From PALG01 sp964495885 (lineage in GTDB: Bacteria; Bacteroidota; Bacteroidia; Flavobacteriales; Flavobacteriaceae), in assembly GCA_964495885.1 (NCBI GenBank), contig CAZBWO010000019.1, forward strand, positions 4,195-68,194: DNA of 64,000 nt, read 5' to 3'. Below, piece after piece: positions 35,656 to 45,800 of the stretch. Numbering within the stretch: position 1 is the stretch's first letter; each line of letters opens with the position of its first letter. The position numbers and the translations under genes were made by a program. The notes under the pieces were generated by a model. It saw only the letters and a list, made by a program, of their open reading frames with translations. It was not told where the DNA came from and did no database searches.

Positions 35656-38600
35656 AAAAGTTCCTTAGCTTATTAATTTGCTTATTGGGTACACTGTTTA
35701 TGCAGGCCCAGACAGACGGACTTAATTATCAGGCCGTCATTATAGATCCTAATCCGCTGGAACTCCCTGGGGCTAACGCTACAGGGAATATTTTACCAAA
35801 TACCGCTGTAGTTTTGCGCTTTACCATTTCTAACAGTAACGGACAAACACTGTATCGGGAAACCCAAGAAACCACTACAGATGCCTATGGAATGGTCAAT
35901 GTTATCATTGGTCAAGGGGTGCCTAGTGGTGCACGTTTATTTACTGAAATCAATTGGGACGGAGACCGAAAGGACCTCTCAGTAGCAGTAGGGATTAACG
36001 GAAGATTTGGCGATTTGGGTTCACAGGAACTTACTTTTATTCCATATGCCTATCATAGGGATATCATAGCTTCAGGTGATTTTGAGTTGGAAGGTGAAGC
36101 CACTTTGGATGGCGACCTTACTGTAAACGGAATTACTACCCTAAACAATAATTTATTTGTAAGAAATGAAAGTCCAACGCAGCTTACGGGAACATTGGAT
36201 GTATTGGGAATAACCAATTTCTATGATGATGTATTTGTGAATGATGAAAGTGACCTGTCTGTTACAGGGGCACTAACCGTAAATGGCAATACTCAACTAC
36301 TTTCTAACCTGCAGGTAGATGGTATTACCCTTTTGAATAGTACCCTAAGCGTACTCAACAATAGTCCAACATTTTTAACGGGTAATCTTACCGTAGACGG
36401 TGTTACAAACTTTAACGATGATGTTTTTATTAATAATGGAAGTAGTCTTACCCTTTCTGGCCCACTAACTGTTCAAGGGGCTACTACGCTTGAAGATGAT
36501 ATAACCGTAAATGGGGTCACAAACCTAAATAACGAACTATACGTTAACAATAATAGCGCAAGTTTCCTATCGGGGACACTTACGGTGGAAGGGGCAACCC
36601 AATTGGAAAATAACCTAACGGTTGATGGAGTAACCAATCTTGAAAGTATTTTCAATGTAAACAACCAAAGTCCCACGCAGCTTTCTGGAAGTTTACAAGT
36701 AGACGGAGAAACAAATTTAAATAGCAGTTTAGCAGTAAACAATGGTAGCCCAACCGTGCTTTCAGGTAGTTTGGAAGTAGATGGTGGTATTGCGCTAAAT
36801 AATAACCTTACAGTACAAGGCGATACCAATTTAAACGGAGCACTTTTTGTAAATAATAATGCCCCAACCAATCTTTCAGGAACACTTACCACAGACGGTG
36901 CTACCAATCTGAATAATACGTTGACCGTGAGCGGACAAACCACCTTGAACGATAATCTTACGGTAGCGAATGCAAGTGCAACAACACTTACAGGCCAGTT
37001 GGATGTGACCAATGAAACGCATTTAAACAATAGCTTAACCGTGGCTAACGGAAGTCCCACACAATTAACAGGAACCTTGGAAGTCTTTGGTGCAAGTACC
37101 TTAAATGATGCATTAACGGTTTCCAATACTGCACCTACAAATCTTACAGGAACCCTAAATGTTGTAGGGGTGACTACTTTAGAAAATACATTAGAGGTCA
37201 CCAACGGCAGTAATACAGATTTGTCTGGGGAACTCAATGTGCAGGGACCTACGGCATTGTATAGTGACCTTGTTGTAAGTAATAATAGTCCAACCCAATT
37301 AACAGGCACCTTAACGGTAGAAGGTGCTACCACTTTAAACAATACGGTTTCGGTTGGTGGTGCAACGACCATCAATAATGACCTTACTGTAACCGGAAAC
37401 ACAGTATTATCAAGTTTAAATACCCAAAGCCTGAATATTGAAAGTGATGCTTCAGATTTTGTGGCAACCTTTACCAATAATAACGGAGGCAGTGGAGACG
37501 GAATCCTAATTAAATTAGGAAAAACACATGGTGCATGGAACGGTTCCAATTACTATAACATTAACAACCCTATATTTTCAACTATTTCAAACCCAACAAT
37601 CCGTACCGCGCTTAGTGATGCTTTAACGGTACTTAGGGGACGTTTGGATAATCCTTCGCCAAGTCCCATTACCCTTTCAGAAGTATTGCAACTATCGCCC
37701 TCAGCAATGAAAGTAGGGGCTATGTCCAATATTAACAACCTTATTTTTTCAGAAATCAATACGAGGGCTATTTCAGGAAGTGGGGATGGAAATCTAAGAT
37801 TGCCCGTCTCGTTTCCAAATCTAACAGTACCCAGCCGAAACTTGATTCCTTTTCAACCTATCTTTGGTGGGGTTACGATTCCGTTTGTAAATATTACCAT
37901 CCCAGGTTGGAATATTCCAGATGTAACCCTTCCCAATATTCCAATCCCAACGCCATCTATTCCCAATCCGGCACAATACATTCCTAGTCTTCCGGTAAAT
38001 CTTCCTGTTTCAGGGTTACCGAATATCAATCTACCGCCCATTCCTACCTCAGATGTGGCAAATTCATTAAGTAGCGAAAATGAGTTTGTGACTTTTCAGG
38101 ATAAGGACGGACGGACAGCTGGGACCATTAGGGCACAATCTATTACAGATTTTAGGGACAACACTATACTAGACAACCTTTTTATGATGAATGTACTGTC
38201 CAGCTTTGTTGGGGTAGATTTGTTGGACGGAATCACTGCAGGTGCCGTAGAAATTTCAAACTTCATTGACGAATTCAATAAAATAGGGGTAGAGTATGCT
38301 TCCGGAAATGGGGATTATGCAGAATGGCTGGAACGTATCGATACTGAAGAACCTATTAGCGCTGGGGATATTGTAGGAGTAATTGGCGGTAAAATCACAC
38401 GTGACCTCACCAATGCCGAACAGGTAATGGTGGTATCCCATAGACCCATTATCATGGGGAACGCTCCCGCAGATAACCAAAAGCACCTTGGAAACAACGT
38501 TGCCTTTATGGGGCAGGTACCTGTAAAAATCATAGGCCCTGTGAATAGTGGGGATTATATTGTAGGGCTTAGCGCTGTAAAAGGATATGGGAAAGCCATT

Positions 38601-38843
38601 TCCCCAAAAGACATGACTGCCCAAGATTTTAAATACACCGTTGGCCGGTCTTGGGAAACCAATACAAAAGAAGGTCCTAAAACAGTACTCACCGTAGTAG
38701 GGGTGCACAATGGCGATTGGGTAGGTATTGTACAACAGTTGAAGGCGAAACAGGATTTCTATGAAACCCAGTTTAAAACCATGGAATCACAGCTAAAAAG
38801 TCTGGAAGACCAAGCCAACCAACTTCTGAAAAACCGTCCGTAA
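35652..38843 (+). CDS. fibre-like secreted protein of short beta-repeats, copy 1
   Basis: This 1063-residue protein has a signal peptide (SLLICLLGTLFMQAQ). Its N-terminal domain of about 130 residues (DGLNYQAVIIDPN, YRETQETTTDAYGMVNV, FIPYAYHRDI) is common at the start of large Bacteroidota surface proteins. Residues about 150-590 are degenerate repeats of the form LTVdGvTnLNN plus VnNgSPTqLSGTL, which look like a beta-solenoid. A Pro/Ile-rich stretch follows (IPIPTPSIPNPAQYIP). The C-terminal domain (NGDYAEWLERIDTEEPISAG, VMVVSHRPIIMGN) resembles the C-terminal domains of phage-type fibre proteins, ending in a short coiled coil. No T9SS sorting domain is present. It is a paralogue of the next gene. 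Confidence 0.78.
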   Translation: MKKFLSLLICLLGTLFMQAQTDGLNYQAVIIDPNPLELPGANATGNILPNTAVVLRFTISNSNGQTLYRETQETTTDAYGMVNVIIGQGVPSGARLFTEINWDGDRKDLSVAVGINGRFGDLGSQELTFIPYAYHRDIIASGDFELEGEATLDGDLTVNGITTLNNNLFVRNESPTQLTGTLDVLGITNFYDDVFVNDESDLSVTGALTVNGNTQLLSNLQVDGITLLNSTLSVLNNSPTFLTGNLTVDGVTNFNDDVFINNGSSLTLSGPLTVQGATTLEDDITVNGVTNLNNELYVNNNSASFLSGTLTVEGATQLENNLTVDGVTNLESIFNVNNQSPTQLSGSLQVDGETNLNSSLAVNNGSPTVLSGSLEVDGGIALNNNLTVQGDTNLNGALFVNNNAPTNLSGTLTTDGATNLNNTLTVSGQTTLNDNLTVANASATTLTGQLDVTNETHLNNSLTVANGSPTQLTGTLEVFGASTLNDALTVSNTAPTNLTGTLNVVGVTTLENTLEVTNGSNTDLSGELNVQGPTALYSDLVVSNNSPTQLTGTLTVEGATTLNNTVSVGGATTINNDLTVTGNTVLSSLNTQSLNIESDASDFVATFTNNNGGSGDGILIKLGKTHGAWNGSNYYNINNPIFSTISNPTIRTALSDALTVLRGRLDNPSPSPITLSEVLQLSPSAMKVGAMSNINNLIFSEINTRAISGSGDGNLRLPVSFPNLTVPSRNLIPFQPIFGGVTIPFVNITIPGWNIPDVTLPNIPIPTPSIPNPAQYIPSLPVNLPVSGLPNINLPPIPTSDVANSLSSENEFVTFQDKDGRTAGTIRAQSITDFRDNTILDNLFMMNVLSSFVGVDLLDGITAGAVEISNFIDEFNKIGVEYASGNGDYAEWLERIDTEEPISAGDIVGVIGGKITRDLTNAEQVMVVSHRPIIMGNAPADNQKHLGNNVAFMGQVPVKIIGPVNSGDYIVGLSAVKGYGKAISPKDMTAQDFKYTVGRSWETNTKEGPKTVLTVVGVHNGDWVGIVQQLKAKQDFYETQFKTMESQLKSLEDQANQLLKNRP

Positions 38844-38844
38844 G

Positions 38845-41800
38845 ATGAAAAAGATCCTCTACATCCTATTCGTTTTCTTAGGCTCGTTGGCGCTACATAG
38901 CCAAACAGACGGACTTAGGTATCAAACCATGATCATAGATCCAGGAACCATTGAACTCCCTGGCACGAATGCTACAGACTTTATTTACCCCAATAAACCA
39001 GTACAGCTGCGCTTCTCTATTTTTAGTGCTACGGAAAGTCTGGAATATCAGGAAATACAGGAGACCACTACAGATGCCTTTGGTTTTGTGGATGTGATTA
39101 TAGGGAAAGGACAGATTACTTCCATTACCTCATTCACTGAAATCGTATGGGATGGCAACCCAAAAACCTTGCAAGTGGAAGTGGCTTTGGAAAATGATTT
39201 TACCTCCCTAGGAGAACACCCACTCACTTTCATACCATATGCCTATCACCGGGATATTACCGCAACAGGTGACTTAAGTGTGTTTGGAGCTTCTATTTTC
39301 AACAATAATCTAAAAGTAGAGGGCATCACCAATCTTAACAACGATTTCTATGTGAACATGCAAGGAGCCACCAGATTTACAGGAACTCTGGATGTTAGTG
39401 GGAAAAGTAGCTTTTATAGTGATGTTTTTATTAACTACGGAAAACAATTAGCGGTCTCTGGAGCACTTTCCGTAGGCGAGCAAACATGGTTCAAAAGAAC
39501 CTTAGAGGTAACGGGGACAACAACCCTAAACGATTCCTTAAGGGTAGCGAACAATAGATACACAGTCCTTACTGGAAACCTTGAAGTAGGAGGGGTGAGT
39601 GCTTTAAATAGTAATGTAGCTATTAATAATGAAAGCACGCTTTCCATTTCCGGCGGACTTAATGTAGAGGGGCTTACCCTATTTAATGATGACTTAACCG
39701 TGAATGGGATTACGCAACTAAATAATAACTTTAGGGTATATAATAATGCACCCACACAGCTATCTGGTGAGTTAACGGTTCAAGGAAGAACACAGCTCAA
39801 TAGTACCTTGGATGTAGATGGTGAAGGGAATTTCAATAATTTATTTAGAGTAAACAACGGCGCCCGTACCACACTTACAGGGGCAATGACGGTAGATTTG
39901 GCAACAAACCTAAATAACGGACTCTATGTAAATGGGGACACCAGCGATACATATCTCTCGGGTCCGCTTATTGTAAATGGGGAAATAGATTTTGGGAGTC
40001 AGTTAACCGTTGAGGGGATTACCAACCTTTTCGGGGCACTTACGGTTCATAACAATGAACCTACACAATTTTCTGGAAGTTTAGGGGTGAATGGAACTAC
40101 CACACTGCTTAATGAGCTTTCCGTACAGGGGGAAACTACCCTAAACAATACCCTGGAAGTTGCCAATAATGCCCACACCAACCTTACAGGAACACTCACT
40201 GTGAATGGCGCAACGGTCTTAAATAGTAGCCTTCGCGTAGAAAACGAACCAGCCACTAAACTTAGCGGAACGCTTGTAGTAGATTCACCAACCACCATGT
40301 ATAGCGATGTGGAAGTTGCAAACGCAGCAACTACCGAACTTTCCGGACTATTAAACGTTAAAGGCATTACCCAATTTGAAAACGAACTACAAGTCCTCAA
40401 CGGAAGTAGCACCAATTTGAGCGGTAGGTTTGAAGTAGCACAACAATCTACCCTTAATGCATTGAATGTGTTGAACAACGCCTCCTCAACACTCAGTGGA
40501 ACATTGGACGTAGAAGGAGCAAGTAATTTTTTAAATACCGTTCAAATTGCTGGAAATACGCAAATAAACAATGACTTATCGGTAACAGGTGCTAGCAATT
40601 TTGCAAATATCACTTCCAATAGTGTGGCGGTCACTTCAGATCAAGCGGCCTATATCGCAACCTTCTCCAATACCAATGGTGGTAACGGGGACGGAATTGT
40701 CATTAAACTGGGGAGAACCCACGGCGCTTGGAATGGGTCTAGCTATAACAACATTCCAAACCCTATTTTCACTACTATTTCAGATCCTGCCATTCAAACC
40801 GCCCTTACCGATGCTTTAACGGTACTGCGTGGCAGACTGGATAACCCATCACCAACACCGCTTACCCTAACCGAGGTTCTTCAGCTTTCACCTTCAGCAA
40901 TGAAAGTAGGGGCCTTGACCAACATCAATAATACGGTGTTTAACGAAATCAATAATCAATTGGGACTGCCTATTGCTTTTCCAGATTTGAATATGCCCGG
41001 CCAACTCCTACAAAATGAGATTACCTTCTTTGGAGGAATGGGCCGTATCTGCTCTGGACAATCCTGTTTCAGTGTGTGTATTCCCTTTGCAGGTTGTTAT
41101 ACGGTATGCGTTCCACCAGTGAATGTATGTGTAGGGCCTATCCCACGGATTTATTTCCCGGGAGTGAGTGTCCCTACACTCCCAATTCCAACACCCACCA
41201 TACCCAATCCATCAGAGTACCTTCCTAAATTACCAGTGAATATTCCTGTAGGCGGACTTCCAAATGTGGATTTGCCCAACATCTCCCTTGGTGCTGTAGA
41301 TAACTCGCTGAATAGCGAAAATGTATTTATGGAGTTTCAGGATAAAGACGGCAGGACAGCAGGAGCTATTAAAGGACAGTCGCTTACCGATTTTCGCGAC
41401 AATACCCTATTGGATAATGTATATATGATGAATCTACTTTCAGATTTTGTAGGAGTGGATTTAGTAGATGGGATTACCGCAGGTGCCGTAGGGATTTCCA
41501 ACGTGATAGATGAATTTAATAAAATAGGGGTTTCCTATGAATCTGGAAATGGGGATTATGCGGAATGGTTAGAACGATTAGATCCTCAAGAGCCTATAAG
41601 TGCTGGGGATATCGTTGCCGTCATCGGTGGAAAAGTCACCCGTAATCTTTCCGAAGCACAACAGGTAATGGTCGTATCACACCGACCAATCATTATGGGA
41701 AATGTACCAGATGAGAAGGAATTTCACCTAGGGAATACCATTGCATTTACAGGTCAGGTTCCTGTGAAAATTTTAGGGCCTGTGCAAACTGGGGATTACA

Positions 41801-42102
41801 TCGTGGCCAACCCTGCAGTCCCTGGATACGGAAAAGCAATAGCGCCCAGTAACATCCAAACTGCTGAAATTCCATTTATTGTAGGGAAAGCTTGGGAAAG
41901 TAACCCAAAGCCTGGTCCCAAAACTGTTTTGACAGTAGTAGGGCAGGAGGCATTGAACTTTTCGGCAACCCTGGAATCATTAGAAGAAAGACAGCAAAAC
42001 CTAGATACCCAATTAACCGAATGGCAACAACGCCTTTCGAAACTTCAAAACAAAATACAAACCATAGAAGCACAAGACAATGAAATGGCAACCAAACATT
42101 AA
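38845..42102 (+). CDS. fibre-like secreted protein of short beta-repeats, copy 2 with Cys-rich insert
   Basis: This 1085-residue tandem paralogue of the previous protein has the same plan: signal peptide (ILYILFVFLGSLALHSQ), N-terminal domain (DGLRYQTMIIDPG), beta-repeats (for example NNAPTQLSGELTVQG), the SDALTV-like block before the proline-rich stretch, and a C-terminal domain with NGDYAEWLERLDPQEPISAG and a coiled coil (SLEERQQNLDTQLTEWQQRL). It differs in the linker, where about 30 residues contain seven cysteines (ICSGQSCFSVC, GCYTVCVPPVNVC). The best-conserved parts between the copies are the segments around GDGIVIKLGRTHGAWNGS and the C-terminal domain. It starts one base after copy 1 and overlaps the next gene by 23 bp. 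Confidence 0.78.
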   Translation: MKKILYILFVFLGSLALHSQTDGLRYQTMIIDPGTIELPGTNATDFIYPNKPVQLRFSIFSATESLEYQEIQETTTDAFGFVDVIIGKGQITSITSFTEIVWDGNPKTLQVEVALENDFTSLGEHPLTFIPYAYHRDITATGDLSVFGASIFNNNLKVEGITNLNNDFYVNMQGATRFTGTLDVSGKSSFYSDVFINYGKQLAVSGALSVGEQTWFKRTLEVTGTTTLNDSLRVANNRYTVLTGNLEVGGVSALNSNVAINNESTLSISGGLNVEGLTLFNDDLTVNGITQLNNNFRVYNNAPTQLSGELTVQGRTQLNSTLDVDGEGNFNNLFRVNNGARTTLTGAMTVDLATNLNNGLYVNGDTSDTYLSGPLIVNGEIDFGSQLTVEGITNLFGALTVHNNEPTQFSGSLGVNGTTTLLNELSVQGETTLNNTLEVANNAHTNLTGTLTVNGATVLNSSLRVENEPATKLSGTLVVDSPTTMYSDVEVANAATTELSGLLNVKGITQFENELQVLNGSSTNLSGRFEVAQQSTLNALNVLNNASSTLSGTLDVEGASNFLNTVQIAGNTQINNDLSVTGASNFANITSNSVAVTSDQAAYIATFSNTNGGNGDGIVIKLGRTHGAWNGSSYNNIPNPIFTTISDPAIQTALTDALTVLRGRLDNPSPTPLTLTEVLQLSPSAMKVGALTNINNTVFNEINNQLGLPIAFPDLNMPGQLLQNEITFFGGMGRICSGQSCFSVCIPFAGCYTVCVPPVNVCVGPIPRIYFPGVSVPTLPIPTPTIPNPSEYLPKLPVNIPVGGLPNVDLPNISLGAVDNSLNSENVFMEFQDKDGRTAGAIKGQSLTDFRDNTLLDNVYMMNLLSDFVGVDLVDGITAGAVGISNVIDEFNKIGVSYESGNGDYAEWLERLDPQEPISAGDIVAVIGGKVTRNLSEAQQVMVVSHRPIIMGNVPDEKEFHLGNTIAFTGQVPVKILGPVQTGDYIVANPAVPGYGKAIAPSNIQTAEIPFIVGKAWESNPKPGPKTVLTVVGQEALNFSATLESLEERQQNLDTQLTEWQQRLSKLQNKIQTIEAQDNEMATKH

Positions 42103-42658
42103 GTTCCTCTGGGCCCTTTTGTTCCTATGCATAGGGACCATGCAAGCACAGACCAATGATGAAGCACTCATTCCCATAGCAGATGCACAAGTACTATATG
42201 ACAATGAAGAAAACTACAAAGAATGGCTGCTTGCCCTGGAAACCCCTGGAGTGCAAGTAGAGGGGGACCAAATGAAATTCAACCTGGAAGCACAACGCCT
42301 TATAGCAGATACAAACTATAGGGAAGAAGTGTATCAACGTCCGTATGGGTTCGAGGGCGTAGCAGAAAGTATTCAGCAGTGGCACCTTCAAAAAGCCTTT
42401 TGGCAAATGATTTCATTGTACCCGGAAAACAAGGAAAAAGTAGTACAATATATTTATGCATATGATGAACTCATTCCCACAGACAAGGTCTTGGCCGCTT
42501 CTTTTTATACCTATGCATTTTTTGATCCGCAGATTACTGAAATTACCAATGGCAAACCAACCGTGATCCGTCCCGATATTTTTGAGGAACACCTTCGGAA
42601 TACCAATGAAATTATTTCATACATCCAATACCTACGAAAAACCAATCAACAACCATAA
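42080..42658 (+). CDS. small secreted protein of unknown function
   Basis: This 192-residue protein has a signal peptide (FLWALLFLCIGTMQAQ) and a mainly helical body rich in aromatic and acidic residues (LYDNEENYKEWLLALETPG, WHLQKAFWQMISLYPENKEK). I do not recognise a family. It begins inside the end of fibre copy 2, giving a 23-bp overlap, and is the last gene before a strong terminator, so it probably serves the same structure. Confidence 0.72.
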   Translation: MKWQPNIKFLWALLFLCIGTMQAQTNDEALIPIADAQVLYDNEENYKEWLLALETPGVQVEGDQMKFNLEAQRLIADTNYREEVYQRPYGFEGVAESIQQWHLQKAFWQMISLYPENKEKVVQYIYAYDELIPTDKVLAASFYTYAFFDPQITEITNGKPTVIRPDIFEEHLRNTNEIISYIQYLRKTNQQP

Positions 42659-42690
42659 TACCCAACAACTAACTAACTACCCTAATTTCA

Positions 42691-42722
42691 AAACCGAAGT
42701 GCTTTTTGCTTCGGTTTTTTTT
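42691..42722 (+). terminator. rho-independent terminator ending the six-gene surface operon
   Basis: AAACCGAAG and CTTCGGTTT form a 9-bp stem with a T-rich loop, followed by a run of eight Ts. It lies 33 bp after the last stop codon. Confidence 0.9.
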
Positions 42723-42840
42723 CTTCCCTCTATGAAATCATAGATTTTAGTCCGTTTAACTAAAAAATTAACCCGTTCCACTTTTTTATTTGCGTGGCTA
42801 CCTGTTCCTTTGGTATATTCATCGTAAAAATGGGGAACAC

Positions 42841-45800
42841 ATGAAAAAAACACTACTCTTTCTTACCATAATTTCAATGTCTTTTACTAGTTGGTCTCAA
42901 GCACCTGCCAATGATGATTGTGCCAACAGAATTACCATTACCGTCGCTACTGGTGGAGCCAATAGTTATTCGGTAGACCTTACCAATGCGACTGAAAGCT
43001 TAGATGCTTCCTGTGAAAACAGTGCCAATGATAACTATGATGCGTGGTATGAATTTACCATGCCGGTCAATGGAAATGTGCATATTACGGGAATACCCAA
43101 TTCGGTAACCCGTAGCCTTTTTGATAGTTGTGGAGGAACCGAATTGGCCTGTGGGGGAGATGATGGCTTTTTCTCCAATCTAACAGCAAGTACCACCTAT
43201 GTTTTACGAATTGCAGAACAATTTAATTTCGCCGGAACGGTCAATTTTAATATCGAGGCTTTCGAGGCTGCTGCCAATGATGAGTGTGTAAATCGTACCA
43301 CCATTACCGTTCCAACCGGTGGGGCTGCAAGCTATAGTCTTGATCTAAGAGCTGCTACGGAAAGTCTGGATGCCTCTTGTGAAGTGAGTGGAAATAACAA
43401 CCTGGATGTTTGGTATGAGTTTACCATGCCCGTAGACGGGAATGTACATATTACCGGTATCCCCAGTAATGTCACGCGTACGCTATATGATAGCTGTGGG
43501 GGGGTAGAATTGGTCTGCGGATTGAATAATGGTTTTTTCTTTAATTTAACTTCTGGGGTCACTTATGTATTGCGACTTTCAGAGCGGGACATATTTGCGG
43601 GAACGGTCAATTTTAATATTGAAGCTTTTGCCACACCAACTAATGATGAATGTGTGGGACGATCTACTATAGTTGTGCCAACTGGAGGCCCAGCTACCTA
43701 TAGTTTTGATACACGGGCGGCCACCGAGAGTATGGATGCTTCTTGTGAAACCTCTGGAAATAATAACCTTGATATATGGTATGAATTTACCATGCCCGTA
43801 AACGGAAATGTACATATTACGGGAATACCAAATACCATTAATCGCACCCTGTTTGAAAGTTGTGGTGGGGCGGAATTAGTTTGTGGGTATGATGATGGTT
43901 TTTTCTATAATTTAACTTCAGGAACGACCTATGTCCTGAGAATGGCAGAACGCTCTTTGTTTGCCGGTAGTGTAAATTTCAATATAGAGGCGTTTGCTAC
44001 TCCAGCCAATGACGAGTGCGCTGGCAGGACCTCTATTGTGGTACCTACAGGCGGTCCAGCTACTTATAACTTTGATTCCCGTGCTGTTACCGAAAGTTTG
44101 GATGGCTCTTGTGAAAATGCTGCAAATACCAACTTGGATGCATGGTATGAATTTACCATGCCTGTAAATGGGAATGTACGCATCACTGGAATTCCAAATA
44201 CAGTATACAGAGTACTGTACGATAGCTGTGGAGGCACTGAATTGATTTGTGGTGTTGATGATGGCTTTTTCTTTGGGTTATCGGCTGGGGTCACTTATGT
44301 ATTGCGAATGTCTGAACGCTCACTCTTTGCTGGGGTGGTCAATTTCAATATTGAAGCATTTGAAGTAGCCCCTAATGATGAATGTGTGAACCGTACCACC
44401 ATTACCGTGCCTACTGCATCTGCAGCTTCCTATAGCTTTGATGCACGCACTGCCACTGAAAGCACCGATGGTTCCTGTGAAACACCTTCCAACACTCATC
44501 AGGATGTTTGGTATGAATTTACCATGCCCGTAAACGGGAATGTGCGTATCACCGGAATTTCCAGTTTCGTCAACAGATCACTCTATGATAGTTGTGGGGG
44601 AAGTGAATTACTTTGTGAAGTAAATGATGGTTTTTTCTATAATCTTTCTTCTGGGGTTACCTATGTACTACGAATGTCTGAACGTTCGCTCTTTGCAGGA
44701 CCGGTTAATTTCAATATACAAGCCTTCGAAACTGCTCCCAATGACGAATGTGCCAATGCAGATATAATAATTCCTGGGGTGGGAACGCCTACGGAAATTA
44801 GTTTTGACAACCGTGGAGCCACAGAGAGCATGGATGCTTCCTGCGAGACTTCCGGAAATATTAATATGGACGTATGGTACGAATTTGAAATGCCGTTTGA
44901 TGGGGATGTAGAATTTACCTTTGTTAGTTCCAGTACTTACCTTTCCATCTTCGATGCCTGCGGTGGTAGTGAAATAAGTTGTTTTTCGGGGAGTAATACC
45001 GCATTCGGACTTACCGGCGGGGCGACCTATTACCTACGGGCGAGTAGATGGGAGATTTTTGCAGATGCCGATCCATTCTTTATGGAAGCACTGGCGTCTC
45101 CATTGCCTACCTGTACCACTACTACCGAATGGATTGCAGGGGCTTGGAACAATGGAACTCCAGACCTTTCCATGAATGTGATCATCCGTTCCAACTATGA
45201 TACCGCAACAGATGGTAGCTTTTCTTGCTGCAGTCTATCCATAAATAGTGGTAACTCACTATTTGTAAGAGGAGGGGATTATGTGGAAGTGGCCTACGAT
45301 GTGAATGTAGTAGGTACGCTTGATATCAACCACGAAGGAAGCTTGGTACAACGCAATGATGCATCAATGGCCGTAAACAATGGAACCATTCGTGTGCGGA
45401 AAACCACACCATTCCTAAAACCACGTGATTTTATGATCATGGGAAGCCCAATGGATTCTGAAACCCGTGAGGGAGTATACAACAATGCCTTTATTGTATT
45501 GGCACACCTTACTCCAAATTTTGTCCCTAATGCTGCTGTGGCAGCAACCTTCCCTATGGCAGAAAACTTTGCAGACGACAATAAGGATAACTGGGTACAC
45601 CATACCGGCTTGGTGAATGTAGGGGAGGGATACCTCGTACGCCCCCAATCCAGCTATGGTGATGGAAACACCACCTATGACTTACTCTATGACCTAGGAA
45701 CCCTCAATAACGGAATCGTAAATGTGCCGCTCATCTTTAACACCACCCAAAATGATAGTCCGAATATCCTTGGAAACCCTTATGCTTCTGCAATATCGGC

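Noticed and set aside
36100..37420. regular short repeats that might suggest a CRISPR array
   Set aside because: The repeats are degenerate, in frame and protein-coding (beta-repeat protein). There are no identical direct repeats with unique spacers and no cas genes.
36473..37549. 358-codon open frame on the minus strand across the fibre repeats
   Set aside because: It is a mirror of the repetitive plus-strand coding sequence, Ser/Val/Leu rich with no leader or domain. The plus frame has a signal peptide and recognisable domains.
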